Of a DNA stretch of 64,000 nt, positions 1-12,629 are shown piece after piece. The stretch is taken from positions 893,475-957,474 of the forward strand of contig NW_019091444.1 of NCBI RefSeq assembly GCF_001949145.1, written 5' to 3'. Source of the DNA: Acanthaster planci (Eukaryota > Echinodermata > Asteroidea > Valvatida > Acanthasteridae). Numbering within the stretch: position 1 is the stretch's first letter; the number at the start of each line of letters is the position of its first letter. The notes under the pieces are model-generated. The model made no database searches. It saw only the letters and a list, made by a program, of their open reading frames with translations, and had not been told where the DNA came from. Both the position numbers and the translations under genes were made by a program.

Positions 1-3000
1 CACTCTAGACTATTGTTACCTTACACATCCCCCGTAGAAGTCTGCAAAGAATTCCTGAGATTCCGATCAAACCATGACCAACACAAAGGGGGGGTTCTCT
101 CCGTTCCATATCTTGCTTCAAATGGGCATGTTGATCAGTGGATTGCATGTATTTGCCTTTCATGGATGTTTTGTGTAAACAGGCGCATGCACGTATGCTG
201 CCCTCAACATATCTCAGCCTAGTTCTCCAGATTTCAAGCTTCTTGTTCCCTTCGAAGATAAAGCCCAGAACATAACGAAGAAGGAAAAGACAAACTGTTT
301 ATAGGATGTAAAAAGGAACTATTTTTTAACAGCTGTACATAGGTTTCTGTTTTGTTGTAATGTTTCAAGTGTATATAAATGTAGAAACAAAAATGCTCTT
401 CGTTCAGCGTAAATCAAGTTTTAACCATTCTGTCGTCAGTAACTTAAATACGTACACAAGCCTCACCCATGGCCAGGCAGACCAAAAGTGTTGCTTACTG
501 TTTGGGAATTCTGAGTTTCTATCAGTTTCTCCTTACGTTTCGAGTAATGATTTCCCCCCCCCCTCGCTAGGCAGGTGTGGTCAAGTCTGGTAGCAAGGAG
601 TTATTTACCAAAGAATCTGTGCTGAGCCAGCCCCTTTGGTGAGGCACTGGAATAAAAAGTCTTGTTTCTGGGGCTCTTTTTTTTTAAATTTTGTAATGGA
701 CACTTACCGACAAATCAGTATATTCATAACGTAAAGTAAGTAGACATTTTAGTCCTACTTCTGTGTGTCCGATTTTAGGGTTCAAAAATTTATGTTCTGT
801 TTTAAAGGTAATTGGACTTTTGAAAAGGTGTTATATTCATATCCATAACTATTGTAGGACACAATCGAAGGGATCTTGTTTAGTTGACGTAGAATTTTAA
901 TGCAGGCATGGTTCTGTGTCACCTCTACAGCTCCCCCCCCCAAAAAAAAGGTGTGTTTTTTTTTACACAAATTTGGCTTGGGATCAGCTCCGAAAGTTTT
1001 TCTCTTATTAATATTTCAAATAAAGAAAAGTTACAGGGTGTTTGATTTCCAAAGTTACTTCAGGTAACCAGAAACGTAACTTTTTTGGTTCTTGGCCAGA
1101 TTACGGTTGTTCAGCCCACTGTGTCGTACCTCCAATTTTAATCATCTTTTGTTTTTAACATTTGAAGGGTTTTGAGTAGAGCTCCCACTTAGAGTCCTCA
1201 TCAACGTACCGCAATCTGACGGGAACATCATGGGTGTTCATTTCACTTCAGAGGGGCTCAGTGGCGTTGCTTTCGCCGACCTATGTATTCCCCCCCCCAA
1301 CAATCCACACCCATGAGGGGTATATTACATTATGTTAATGTAACGACCGTGCAAAGCTAAACCATGTGGACATTGTGCCTCAAAGGCCGCTGAGACGGTG
1401 CTGTTCATTTCTAAAGAGCTTAGGGAGAAAATCGCTACACGGATACCAATAGTGTGCTATCGCATTTTTGAAGATGGTTGAACCTGTAAACATGATTCAA
1501 GTCAAATCGAGCTTTCTTCGTCTCCTGACAGGACAAATGAGGTGGAAAATTATTTTACAGCGCATAAGAGGAAGGGTTTAAGTCAAACATGGACAAACTG
1601 GCTGCATGCGCTGTACATGCATGCTGGATGGAGGTTTGGCCACTAACTGAAAATCATACCTACTGAATGGAATTTTGGCCGAAATCCAAATTACATTTAT
1701 CTTGTCAAAAGCGGGCAACTTGAATCTGGAAATTAAAAAAAAAATGCTTCAACGGCAGAGATTCATCTTGATGTATTTATGCAAGTATCCCTGGCGTTTT
1801 CAGACGTTCTGACAAGGCACAGGTTGGATTTCTTTCATCAGAGGTTTCTCGTTAAGGGCTGTACAAAAGGGAATGAACCTCACCGTTAAATAAAACATAG
1901 AGAAGGGAACACGACTTGATGTGATGATTGTGGTGTGTCCAGTGCTATGTGTCGCATGGAACTATAGAAAGGTTTTCGAAAGAGAGGATTGCTGGAAATG
2001 GAGGGTGGACTGAAGTACATGATGTAATTATAATCAAATTGGTAAAAACTTCTGTCGAAGTACACGACAAGTATCTGTTGTTTAAAGCAAAGTCCCCTCC
2101 CCCGACCTTGTACAACGAAGTTCTGGTTTGATCCAAATAGACAACTCGGCTATCCATTTCACCCTTGAATTGACTTTTAACTCTCAATCTCTATTTCAAT
2201 TCGAAAACTGTATAAAACAAAGGGGCGTGCAGCCACTTTATTTACTCGCTCCAACCAGTGAACGCCAATGAATAATTCCACATTGATACACGCCGTTCTC
2301 AAAATGAATTTTATTGAAAGTATCATTGTACAGAGAAAGAGACGGTATCCAGCGGCAGACGACACGCACGAAAAACAAAGACACTGATATCTGGTGGAAA
2401 CTTTTTTAAACAAATGGAAAATTGACAAGTCCTTATACGTTTGCAATGACTTCACAATCCCCTTAACCCAAACATAAAATTTGATTTGAAAAGTGCTCTT
2501 CTTTTCAACCAGAATGGGTTTACTTGACGATGTGCACTCAACTCGAGAAGAAAAAGACGAATATGATACAATTTTTACTTTTCAAAGCTTGCCGAAAATC
2601 CAAACGTTTTAAAGTACCTCGGCTCTCTTTTTGATAGCCAGTAAAATTAGGCCGAGTCTGGAGTCAGACTGGAGGAAAATTAAAGATCTACAAAAGTACT
2701 CGGAGGCTTTGAGGGCCCCACGGTAGCATGGAATCTATGGTAAACTTCATTTTGTGTTTGTCTATACATGCAATGACTGCATCTGTTTGATACCCATATC
2801 TTGTGTTCAATATCAACATTTATACCCCAAAACACTTTCATTTTACACAGTATTTCCAACATTTTTAAAGGGATCATTTAAAACGAAACCCCAAATCAGG
2901 GAAAATCCTTACAAATCTCACCCCTGCTGAAAGTTTCACTTGACCGAGACAGGTCAGCGGGCCATATTTACATTCAATTTGACGTTCTCCAAGGCGCGCT

Positions 3001-3900
3001 GCTTCTCCTGTTAGCGCCCAGTTTACCAGGGGACAAGTCAAGTTAGCCCTGACTTCCGGTTTGTGCCTAACTTAACTGACCTCGACTCATCAAGACTGAC
3101 TAAAATCAGGCTGGTACTTGCATTTATGGGTCAGGGAACATGACCAAAACGAACAAGGTACAGGCGGTGTACAGTTTAGGTGAAGGAAAAACGACACTTA
3201 GAGACTAGACTAGAAAAATGAAACAATCAAATTCACAAAATACCAAGCCAAAATTGGCGGTTTTAGCTCAGTCGTGCCAATTCGCCCTCTTTGGCCAATA
3301 AGACAGAAACAAAAGACAGCAAAATCTACGATAAAGAACTGATTCCATTAAAAGCATGTGATACGGTAGGTAACAACACTAGTACTAAACTGTACAGTAA
3401 GCAATGCATGAGGGTTATATTCACATGCGTCTTCATATTACAGTGTATTTATATAGAAAGATAAATTTCTGGCTAAAATTACCTAAAACACATCGAACTA
3501 GAACACCACACAAAACTCCTACTCCTGGTTCTTCTCCTATTTCCCCCTTTGGACAGAATCTTATTTGAGAAACGACTCTTCATTTACCTGCAAGCAATCC
3601 AACACATTATTTTTACACTGAAGAGAGAACGACTGAAAACACCTGACGCAGCAACCGATCAACTGTCTCCTTATAAATGAAAAAAAAAAAAAGGCTCTTG
3701 ATTTTATTCAATCACCTGGGTCTGAAAAACTGCTGGGCTTAAGATGTTGAGCGTATATCCCTGGTTACCAGCTAATATCTCATTACGTATGTATACCCTT
3801 TTGCTGGTATTTCGCACTGCTACATGCCCAGTACATCCTAAGCTTAGCAGTTTAAAACAAAAAAAAAAATTAGTTCCAATTGCATAAGGTTGACGTTCTG
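1..3900. other. Left flank without a recognisable gene
   Basis: No open frame in this stretch resembles a known protein or has convincing exon boundaries. It is AT-rich with several homopolymer C and A runs. A canonical plus-strand polyadenylation hexamer AATAAA lies at 651-656, so the first few hundred bases could be the 3' UTR of a plus-strand gene whose coding part lies outside the window. That is inference only. Confidence 0.4.
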
Positions 3901-5026
3901 AAGACCAATTTGTTATCTTGAACAAAACCCCTCCGTTGACAACTAGATCTCATCAATCCCGTTCTCTTAGCTTTATTATGATTTTTGTACAAATTCGAGA
4001 CAGGTGAACACAAAAACTCTGAAGACTGGTTCTTGTTACAACACTAAAACCTGAAGCCTGTAGATAGTGTATTTGTTTACCCCTAAATCTGTAAATGGAA
4101 TGAACCAATTGGTTTAATTTGACACACTGTACATACATCAAGTTCAATGTTTCAAAAAATGTTTCGCGAAACAAGACAAGAATGACGGAAACAAACGCTA
4201 ACATTCAAATTGTGGCCCTTGCAGAATCATATAGATTCTCTTGGCAAAGACGGGTCCAAGTCAGTTTCCCGACGGCAATCTTTGGTTAATGCAGTGTATG
4301 AAAAACTCCACACATCTTGGCAGCATACACAAACTAGGGATACAATGGAGTTTACACTGCTGTACATTTTCCCAAGGAGCATTTGCATGTGCATATAATA
4401 CATGTACCGAAAAAAAAGGGAAGGGAAACTCCGATACGTGAACATTGTGGAGGGCACGTCCTATGTAACACCGCACGTTTACATCAAAGGTCTGGGAAAA
4501 AACCATGTACATCTTAAACTTGACAAACAGGACCTCTGGGTGCTTTTTTCTAATTACTTGACTCTATGGCCACGGACAATCGCAACTTCAGCACTCCTGG
4601 ATATTTGGCTCACTAAGGCCACTTTTCTTTTACAGTATCCAAAAACAATTGTGGCATGGTGCCAACCATCTTGAAAGGAGAATGCTTTGACACTGCCCCC
4701 TTGCCTACAGTTACTAGACCAAGATGCCAATGTGCAACTCAGGATGTATCTTGGTCAATTTTGTTGGGGAGGGGATTATCTTACCAAGGCGGCGGGGAGG
4801 GGGGGAATGACTGGAATTTTAGGAAATTTTACTTTGAGACACAGAATAAAGTATGGTGGTTTTTTCCAAATAAATATTGCCATATTTTTCACCGATAACA
4901 AAGCAATTAAATTTTATGTACATGTAAAAAAAAATCTGAAGTACACGTTTGTCTCTGTGGCCACCATCATGCGTCAAAAAGAATTCCATATTTACGTGTC
5001 TCTTGTACTTGATCCACTGCAGAAAT

Positions 5027-5032
5027 TTTAAT
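5027..5032 (-). terminator. Candidate SUMO polyadenylation signal ATTAAA
   Basis: An ATTAAA hexamer on the minus strand lies about 225 bases after the SUMO stop codon. A canonical AATAAA also occurs further on at 3972-3977 on the same strand. Which one is used cannot be told from sequence, so the 3' UTR may be 0.25 or 1.3 kb long. Confidence 0.3.
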
Positions 5033-5257
5033 GGACAAGGTTAATTGTTGTCTTGCGGAAAAATGCTCCCTGCCAGAGTCACTGACCAAAGTGGGGCGCA
5101 CTTTGGAGAAACTCAGAGATTACGGGAATTGAAAACAACTTAGTCGTGCCAGTCACATCTTTGTTCTCCTCTTGAAGAGAGAGAAGCCCACCTGCATCAG
5201 ACCAGAGCCCCCCCCGGAGGACAGATGAACATTCAAGGTGTCTCAGAGCAGTGGGTG

Positions 5258-5332
5258 TCAGTAGCGGGGCGTGTGGCGCCCTCCCGTCTGCGATGAGACC
5301 ACTTCGATGATGTCCTCCGCCTCCATCTGAAG
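5258..5332 (-). CDS. SUMO: SUMO terminal exon with QTGG processing site
   Basis: The acceptor TTGACAG precedes LQMEAEDIIEVV, the last beta strand of SUMO, then SSQTGG and RHTPRY followed by TGA. Gly-Gly is the mature end, and the tail would be removed by maturation. Confidence 0.9.
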   Translation of the reverse strand, partial: LQMEAEDIIEVVSSQTGGRHTPRY

Positions 5333-8300
5333 CTGTCAACGACAAGAAAAGTTCCAGCTAACCACTTGCCGACAAAGTTATTTTCACAACGAACTTGTCC
5401 CCGGCAGGGTACAGTTTAACATGTTTCATAACATGGTCATTGGGACTGAAAAGATTACCTTATTACAGGTATATAGCAGGTACCGTACCTCGTCTTATCA
5501 ATATTGGCAGGGGTTTAGATAACCCACATATTGGCGTACATTGGCTTCCCGACTTGGAAATTTAGTCAAAATACGCAGGAGATCTCTACTTTGTTCCTGT
5601 TCGTCTGTGTACAGCTTTCTCCAGCCGCTCCGTGCATAACCATGATGACTTATTCAGAAAATCCCCAATCGACGGGAAAGACCCGAAGCGAAATGTGTTG
5701 TTGACCGAAATGGGCTACTGTGCGCGCATGGATTGTTTTTGTGCACAAAAACGGGTCACTAGACTGCCCGAAGAAACCATGCAGTAAAATTGATTTCTAG
5801 CCTGTGGGAAACCACGCTATTTTCAGCAATTTCTGCACGAATGGATGGGGTTTGAGTTGCTCAAACTCCTCATCAAAAGGTCCACGAAAAAATGTGAAGT
5901 TTTCTGCAAGTTTTGATCTGCTAAACATGGGCATTTTTTCAAGTGGCATTTTAGAGGCTTTCCGGAACATCTGCAAGAAACCAGGTATCATTTTTGAAAA
6001 ATTTGAGTCTGAAACACCTAAGAAAGATTGAGGTTAAGATCGTGAGTGTGAGCGCGTTTGACCACTGAGCGATGAAGTGCACTGTGATTTTCTGTATGTT
6101 TCCGGCCCGGTCCACATGTGAATTGGGTTTTCAGTCCCTACCTGACTCTGTGGGTTTTACCCAGAATATTCCTCTGGGGTTTCCCTCCCACCTCTAAAAC
6201 TGTAACTGCTTCTTACTGTCTCCTCTTTACTGATGTTGGTGAATATGGGTCGTTTGGTGGCTGCCCGAGGCGCCCTTGTATGCCTTCGGCTCAACCATGT
6301 TTAAATGTCTTCCTTGTTCCATGCTTAATGTCTTTATTGTACAGCGCTTTTGAACACATCTAGATAAAATGTGAGCTTATAAATGAATAGATTATTTTTA
6401 CTCTAAGCAAGGAAGTGGGTATTGTGCTCAGGGCTTTAAGAAACTTAACTTGGTCAGAATTTGTGCGGCACTTCTTACAGTTACTGCATCTAGGGCTTTT
6501 TGGGCAACTGAGAGAATACTCTGTCTGACTTCCCGTTCTCGTTACCGCACTGAATCCCAAAAATTGTCTGAAACAACTTGAGCATCGGTTTCCCTCCATC
6601 AATTGCATTGTGGTGTAATTTCTAGTTCGGGCATTTTGTTCAAAGTCACGTAATGTCAGGAACTTGCCATGTCGACATGGGTGAGGCATTTTTTGTGGCA
6701 ATTGAAATACGAACTTGGGAACAGTAAGCAAACAATTACTTTTTCCAAACGGAATGACAGACTGGAATATTGAATACGTCACACCCACTGTGGGGACACA
6801 GAAACAACAAGCTAATTTAGCTTTTTTTTTTTTTTTAAAAGGGATAATTGTTACCTCTTTCGGTGTTGTGTCATCACTTATCGTCTCCCCATCAAAGAGA
6901 AACCTAATGTTGCTTACATTTTTACTCTGTAGGAAATTGAGAAAAAGTTCATCTATTAAAATTGCAAAGGCTGGTGTCACTTCAAGGACTCCTTACAATT
7001 TTTTTCAAGATTCTAATTCTTTAATTTCAAGCTGTGAACCACTTCAAGAAACTCAAATTTTTATCACTCACTCTTAGGTAAACTTTATGAAAGATGCTTG
7101 AAGTAGTAATTTTGGAGACAAAACACCCCCCCATGATTTCACAATGGAAAATGTGTGCTCCAACTAGTAAGAAAAGTGCTTGACAAATCATCGTTACTCA
7201 TACACACTCTTACTTGAATTTTTGCACATTCTTACACTAAAAACCCATGTACTCATACTCACAATGAAGCACTCATACTCATGGTGAAGTACTCAGCATT
7301 TATAAAGTGATTGTACTCACACACAAGCAAAAGTATGTTTACCTATAATCACGGTAAAGTACTTATGAGTGTACTCATGCAGGACTCATATTAATGCTGA
7401 AGTACTCACAGTATTTGTACGTTTGTACTCATGCAGAAATACTCATATTTATAGTGAAGTGGTACTCCCACTCACGTAATTCATGTAACTCGTGACAAAC
7501 ACTGTTGGCAACTTACCGCTTTCTCACAGTATTTTTCCTTGATTTTCCTCATCTGAGTGCTCATTTTGACTTTGAACAGAACCTCCGTGCCCATCTGTTG
7601 GCCAGAAAGTGAGACTAATCAATCACATGAAGGACCATACTTCATTAGGCAGACTTTTTATCGGTTGCTGCATCCCAGTCGGGATAATTCAATAAGAAAA
7701 AGGTCCATGATGCATATGATTCCGTTTGAAATTCATCAAAACGATGACGAATCAATCTTTCGCCCACAACCTCTGACGGAAAGTCTAAGCAACCTCCGGA
7801 AAGCGCCGCAGAACAAAATCCAAATACGACATTTCCCCATGACTGCCTGCTTACCTCATCCCTGACTTTGATTTTGATCGAGTCTGTGCCGGTCGAAGTG
7901 GCGCCTTTCGCATTTTCGCCCTCGTTGGTGCCCGGCTTGTTTTCCTGCCCAACCTGTGAAGTTCAAGCCCCCAATAAACAAAACTTGTAGTTAATGTAGA
8001 TTGGTCATTGTCATTAGTTACATGAGTTCCGTAAAATGAACTGTTATTTTCCTGCATGTGGATTCCATACTGACATTACTGTACATCTTGCAAGGCTTAA
8101 TACAGAGGTGTGTGTTACTTTTACAAAGCAAATGACCTACTCTACAGGTCATGACACTTGACAGGTGGTAAAAGTTACCCATGTAACAAGCACACCGTTA
8201 CAAATTATGCCCCAACCTCATGGAATGACCCAAATACAATTACAAGCAACATGTTTAATGTGTTTAATCTGATGTGATTCGCCCTTTTCACGGCTGTCAT

Positions 8301-9640
8301 AGCTGCAGATGATAGTTTTGGAAGGGGGCTTTATGGTCCGGGATTTCCTAAAGGGCCCCTGGTGAGCTGAGTTCACAACATAAATTGTGTGATCCAAAAA
8401 GAAGAAAAAACACGAGTTCAGTTTTCGGCCAGTTTTAATAAAACCGAAACTTTAAAAGTCATTTTGATTTTAAACAGGCATTAGATGCAAAACTGTGCAT
8501 CATGACTGTTGAGTATGAAGAGTATTTTGGACCACACAAAGTGAGTGACATATCGCCCAGTAAATATTTGTCTTTTTTTTTTGCCTTTCGTGATTTTTTG
8601 ACACACCGTTCAAAACTGTCAAAGTGCGAATCGGAACTCTGGCCAAAAATTGTTTACTAGAAATTGTCCGAGAGCAAGTTTTGCTCGACAACAAGCTTAC
8701 ATTTCACCTTTTAAACAGAACTTGTCTGAGAATGTAAAACTGAAGAACACCACAAAGGAGGTTGGTTTTTATTTGAAGTGATTCAAACCTAGGAACTAGG
8801 AAAACTACTGTAATACATGTACTCAAATCCATGGCTAAGTCAGTGTGGGTGTAAGATCGATTGACCACGCAAAGATTGACTTACTGCAATCATAATTTTT
8901 ATAATAGTACCTCAGAAGTTAGGCTTGTCTATCTGCTACGTGAAGTTCCCACCCGTTATTAAGGCATAGTATTTCACAGAAAGAGTTCCATATAAGAATG
9001 CCACTTGACACCCCGTGCTCAAACCCTATGAGACTGGTCTGAAAAATTGAAGCGTTTTCTCAGTGAACGACTTGGTATTTTCCCTCCTAAAGCTAACTTT
9101 TCTGGACATGTTTTTGCTTTCTGATGGCTATTAGGTCACTGCAGGGAATCATTACTGCCATCCATATATGGAACTCTTCCCTATTTCACAAGGTCATCTC
9201 AGCAGATGACCGGGCCGAGTGGACAACATGTCTAAACGGACTAGGCCCTACCATTAGTACTTGTCTCAACATGCTCAACTGACAACTTGTCTACACGGTC
9301 GCTTTGTCACTCATTTTTACCCAGGGACAGTCGAGTTGTCTCGACGGTACAACGATCTAGTTGTCCGAAGTCAAGTTGGCAAACGGTCGAGTTGTCCGAA
9401 CCCCAAGTGATCGCGCTCAGCCAGCAATCAATTTTTTCACGATACTGATGCATCACATTTCCATTGTTCTGTACATGTGTTGGACTATGTATAATGATAA
9501 TCATCGGCACTGGCAAGACTGACAGTGGCAATTGACTACTAGGTCTATTCATCCTCCTCTGAGAAACATAAAGGACTTCCAATGGATAAAACGAAATAGA
9601 CGTGGAATTTATTCAATAAAAGTGATACCTGATCAGACAT
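5258..9640 (-). CDS. SUMO: SUMO (small ubiquitin-like modifier) precursor, five exons
   Basis: This gene encodes the ubiquitin-like modifier that is conjugated to lysines of target proteins. Five minus-strand exons join in frame, all in phase 0: 9629-9640 (MSDQ), 7855-7953, 7517-7594, 6855-6926 and 5258-5332. The product is 111 residues. Exon 3 (78 nt) holds the FKVKMST strand and helix start, exon 4 (72 nt) holds IRFLFDG followed by DDTTPKE, and exon 5 (75 nt) ends with QTGG, the mature diglycine C terminus, plus a six-residue tail RHTPRY that a SENP protease would remove. Exon sizes and phases match human SUMO1 exons 3-4, and the protein begins with the same MSDQ. The N-terminal arm is about ten residues longer than in human SUMO1. 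All introns are GT-AG. The gene faces away from ACLY across about 2 kb. Splicing is inferred from sequence; the family assignment is firm. SUMO1 rather than SUMO2/3 is favoured by exon layout and the start. Confidence 0.9.
7195..7490. repeat. Degenerate tandem repeat of ACTCAT / GTGAAGTACTCA units
   Basis: The words ACTCATACTCA, GTACTCAT and (G)TGAAGTACT recur about every 20-50 bases across this stretch in SUMO intron 3. The units are diverged, as in an old minisatellite. Confidence 0.6.
9205..9412. repeat. Degenerate short-period repeat (GTCGAGTTGTCC / GACAACTTGTC)
   Basis: Variants of GTCGAGTTGTC occur at about 9328 and 9385, with GTCAAGTTGGC, CTAGTTGTCC and the inverse form GACAACTTGTC between and before them. 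The spacing is about 20-30 bases. The block lies in SUMO intron 1. Confidence 0.55.
9629..9640 (-). CDS. SUMO: SUMO coding exon 1, four codons (MSDQ)
   Basis: The 12 coding bases read ATG TCT GAT CAG and are followed directly by a GTATCA donor. Joining in phase 0 to the exon ending at 7953 continues as VGQENKP. The start is chosen because human SUMO1 also begins MSDQ and because no better ATG with a phase-0 donor was found upstream of exon 2. The 5' UTR boundary is not visible. Confidence 0.75.
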
Positions 9641-11559
9641 GTCGCTCTGAACTGCTGCGTTTAAAACTTCTGGGGTTCAATCGAGCTACGCAGACCACAT
9701 CGAAAGTCCGTCCATGTGAAACTCGCGTAGTAACAATTGCGCGTACGTGCAGGCGTACGTAAAGTGTGTACATGTACTATGTACGTCCGGCGTGCACTGG
9801 TTCACGCGTGATGGGCATATGGAAGATCCTGTGTTCTTGAAAGCGCGGGAACCGTTTAAAGATTTCCATTGGTTTCCTACCAAACCGTGGCCAGGATATC
9901 GGCCAACGAAGTAGGAATGCTTAAATGTTCGTCAACTGACGTGATCAAAAGAGGGCGCCAATAAGAAGCTGCAGTATGAAAAAAGGTTCATTTCAGGAAT
10001 TGGAAGTGACAGAAGACGTCCCAGATGAGCATTTCTAATAGTTCTACAAATAGAAATATAGCTTGCATTTTTGATTCGGTATAGGCATGCTATTTTCGCA
10101 GCGGTGGAATTGTTTCAGTTTAGCAGACACACAATATGGGTAATAATCACGTATAAACCATACTTACATGGATATTTTGCATTTCAGCCCCGGCCCGGCC
10201 CCTACCACCGAAGGGTAAAGCATCGCTTTGTTGTTGCCCTTTTAGTTTTTTTGCTAATTCATATTTCCATATTCATAACAAAACTGTGATGTCATCCTGG
10301 GAAGGAAAACCCCAATGTTACTTTGGCTTATGCATAAAATACATGTACTTTTTTTCTGGCCTAACTTTTCTCTTATCTCTTGTGATTCGTTGTTGTGTAA
10401 GTGCATAGCAACAAGGAAGCAGCCCTTCCTCAAAAATCTTTTCACCAAGTAACTTCTGGGTTCATAACTGAACAGAAAAACCTATGCAGTGAACCATGTC
10501 TTCCCTGGATTACATCAAAGCTGCACCGCCCTCGGTTGCCCATGAAAGTATGAAAAGAGGGCCCTTTTGAATGTATTTATTAACTTTATAGGGATGTCAA
10601 AAATAGTTTTCAAACATTAACGAAGAGTACAAATTTGTCGACAAATTGTGTCTAGGGGGCCCCCATAAAGTTTGTAAGCCGACGAAATGCCGACTTTTCA
10701 GACCCCCCCACGCATGGCTCCACCCCCTCCCCTTGTACGCAAAAGCATTCCACATATTGTACATGTATTTTTGACTTCTCAGGGTACCTTGCTTTAGCAT
10801 CATTAAATGTCAAAGTGCACTGTACACCTACTGTAATAGCAGGTTTTTAAATTATTTAAGGGTCCTGGAAAACATTTATTTGGCTGCTTAAAAAACATGT
10901 TGTTGAATAAAAACAAAAATGATCATCCTGATGCCTTTTTCCATCTCACGCACGTAGAGGGCACCTGGCAGTCTTTGTGTCATGAAAGTAAACACACAAA
11001 GGGTCAGGGGAGATGGTGGGCAGATGGTGAAGGATACCGTGTTTGAATGGTTTCTCGGTGCAGAAAAGCTGATTCTGGTATTTATCTGTATGAGAAAGTG
11101 TATTGATATGATGAAGATTCGTTAAAGTTAAATTTCTGGTTTGCGGCACGCACTTGCTACCGAAAAGGAACCAAAAAATCTTTGTAGTTTTTCTACCCTG
11201 CGTTACTGTTCATGGGAACGAGCCAACCTCTGTTTCGGCTCTTTTAATAAAATTAAATGTTTCACGAGATGTATTACATGTATTTCCCTGCGTGATAATT
11301 GCACTTTTGCCTGACTTTTTAAGGTAAACAAAACTTTATATTGAAATATCTTATTTGATATTCACGATTAGAAGCAACGAGGAGGATCTTCAACAAAAAT
11401 GGGCCAATCATAATGCCGATATGGTAATTTTGACCTCATGGCTCGCCGCGTGTCACGATTGCACTAGACTAGTGACATGTGGTGTGATATGACACCATGC
11501 GCATGCTGCGTGCATATCCAATACAACATGTACAGAGCGTATGATATGTGTGCAAATGA
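9641..11559. promoter_or_regulatory. Intergenic region between divergent SUMO and ACLY genes
   Basis: SUMO is transcribed leftward and ACLY rightward from this interval of about 1.9 kb, so both promoters should lie here. Near SUMO, 9720-9790 is locally CpG-rich with GCGCGTACGTGC-type sequence. Near ACLY, TGCGCATGCTGC at 11498-11509 resembles the NRF-1 palindrome common in TATA-less housekeeping promoters. No convincing TATA box was seen. Open frames here look random. Confidence 0.4.
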
Positions 11560-11667
11560 TATGAATGCATAGTTGACGCTGACGACGGCTGGTCTGCCGA
11601 GTGTATCCGGGATTTGGGGAAAAGAAATAGAGCCGAAATCCTACCATTTTATGAAGCTCAGAGCAAG
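11560..11667 (+). other. ACLY: Putative non-coding first exon of ACLY
   Basis: A strong donor, GCAAG followed by GTAAGC, occurs at 11667/11668 downstream of a GC-rich stretch, with no in-frame start leading into ACLY. ACLY coding exon 1 has its own acceptor at 12591, so at least one upstream leader exon is required, and this is the best candidate. Its 5' end is a guess. Confidence 0.4.
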
Positions 11668-12591
11668 GTAAGCACGGTTTTTATTAATGACTGTTTAATC
11701 GAGTGTATTTCGTGTTCATCTGAGTTGCTTGTCTGACGAGTTTTGCTGACTGTAATGACCACAAATTTCACGTCACGTGCTCCGATGATTTTTTCCAGCA
11801 GCACCGTGCCGCTGCCGATCAGTGCCGGGTCCGTGACGGGCGATGACCGTTAGAAATCACGGTGGTGGTTTACGACCCATCGTTGTGTATAATTAGCCAG
11901 GATTTGTTGGCATGTTCGTGTCCGATTTTACTGATATTCCAGCATCAAACTCTTTTGTTTTCTTTCTATACATTTACGCTTTTTCAGGGGTAGTGAGTGA
12001 AAGATTTGGGGCCAATTGGTAGTTTTACTACAGAGGAACAAAACACATAAAATTGTTCCTGTTGTACATGTGTCCGTCCGGGTTTAACTTGTGACGTCAT
12101 GGTACCACACAATGCCTGAGGGATGCCATGGAATTCCCTTGCACCCTAAATCCGGGATACCGAGAGCAGGACAGCAAGGAAAAGTGGTTTGACATTGACT
12201 CGTCACCATATGAACTTCATATGAAACCAGAGGGAATATTTTTTATTATTTCAGAATCATATTGAAATCAGAAGATTGAGGACTGTTCGGGCTAAAGTTA
12301 GTTTTGATTTTTGCTCCACTTTATTTGTTTTTTATAGGAAGATATTTGTCACAGTGGGCAATATTTCAATTGCTGTTGACTTATTCAAATTTTGATTGAA
12401 TCTTGCTTGTGTGGCTTTGTTCTTTTAAGCAGCAAATGTCAGCAGTATTTGTATCTTTTAAATTTACAATTTCAGTGGACGGAAGAGATCTGTTTATGGT
12501 AATTCAGTTTCAGTTTCACTTTTTTCGTGTCAAATACATGTATTTGCATATTCAACACTTTAAAAGGTTTTGTTTGTTTTTTTCTTTACAG

Positions 12592-12629
12592 AAATTGAAA
12601 GAATTACAGAACAATAACAACCCCCAAAG
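12592..12629 (+). other. ACLY: ACLY 5' UTR segment upstream of the start codon
   Basis: A long pyrimidine tract ends in TTTACAG at 12591. The 38 bases that follow are untranslated and lead to the ACLY ATG at 12630 (AAAGATGT context, purine at -3). Confidence 0.75.

Noticed and set aside
4210-5031. Overlapping plus-strand frames of 62-114 codons left of SUMO
   Set aside because: They have no similarity to known domains, lie in the likely SUMO 3' UTR region on the opposite strand, and start or stop without splice context.
6360-6980. A 206-codon minus-strand frame as a separate gene
   Set aside because: Only 6855-6926 is coding (SUMO exon 4); the rest is flanking intron that happens to be open.
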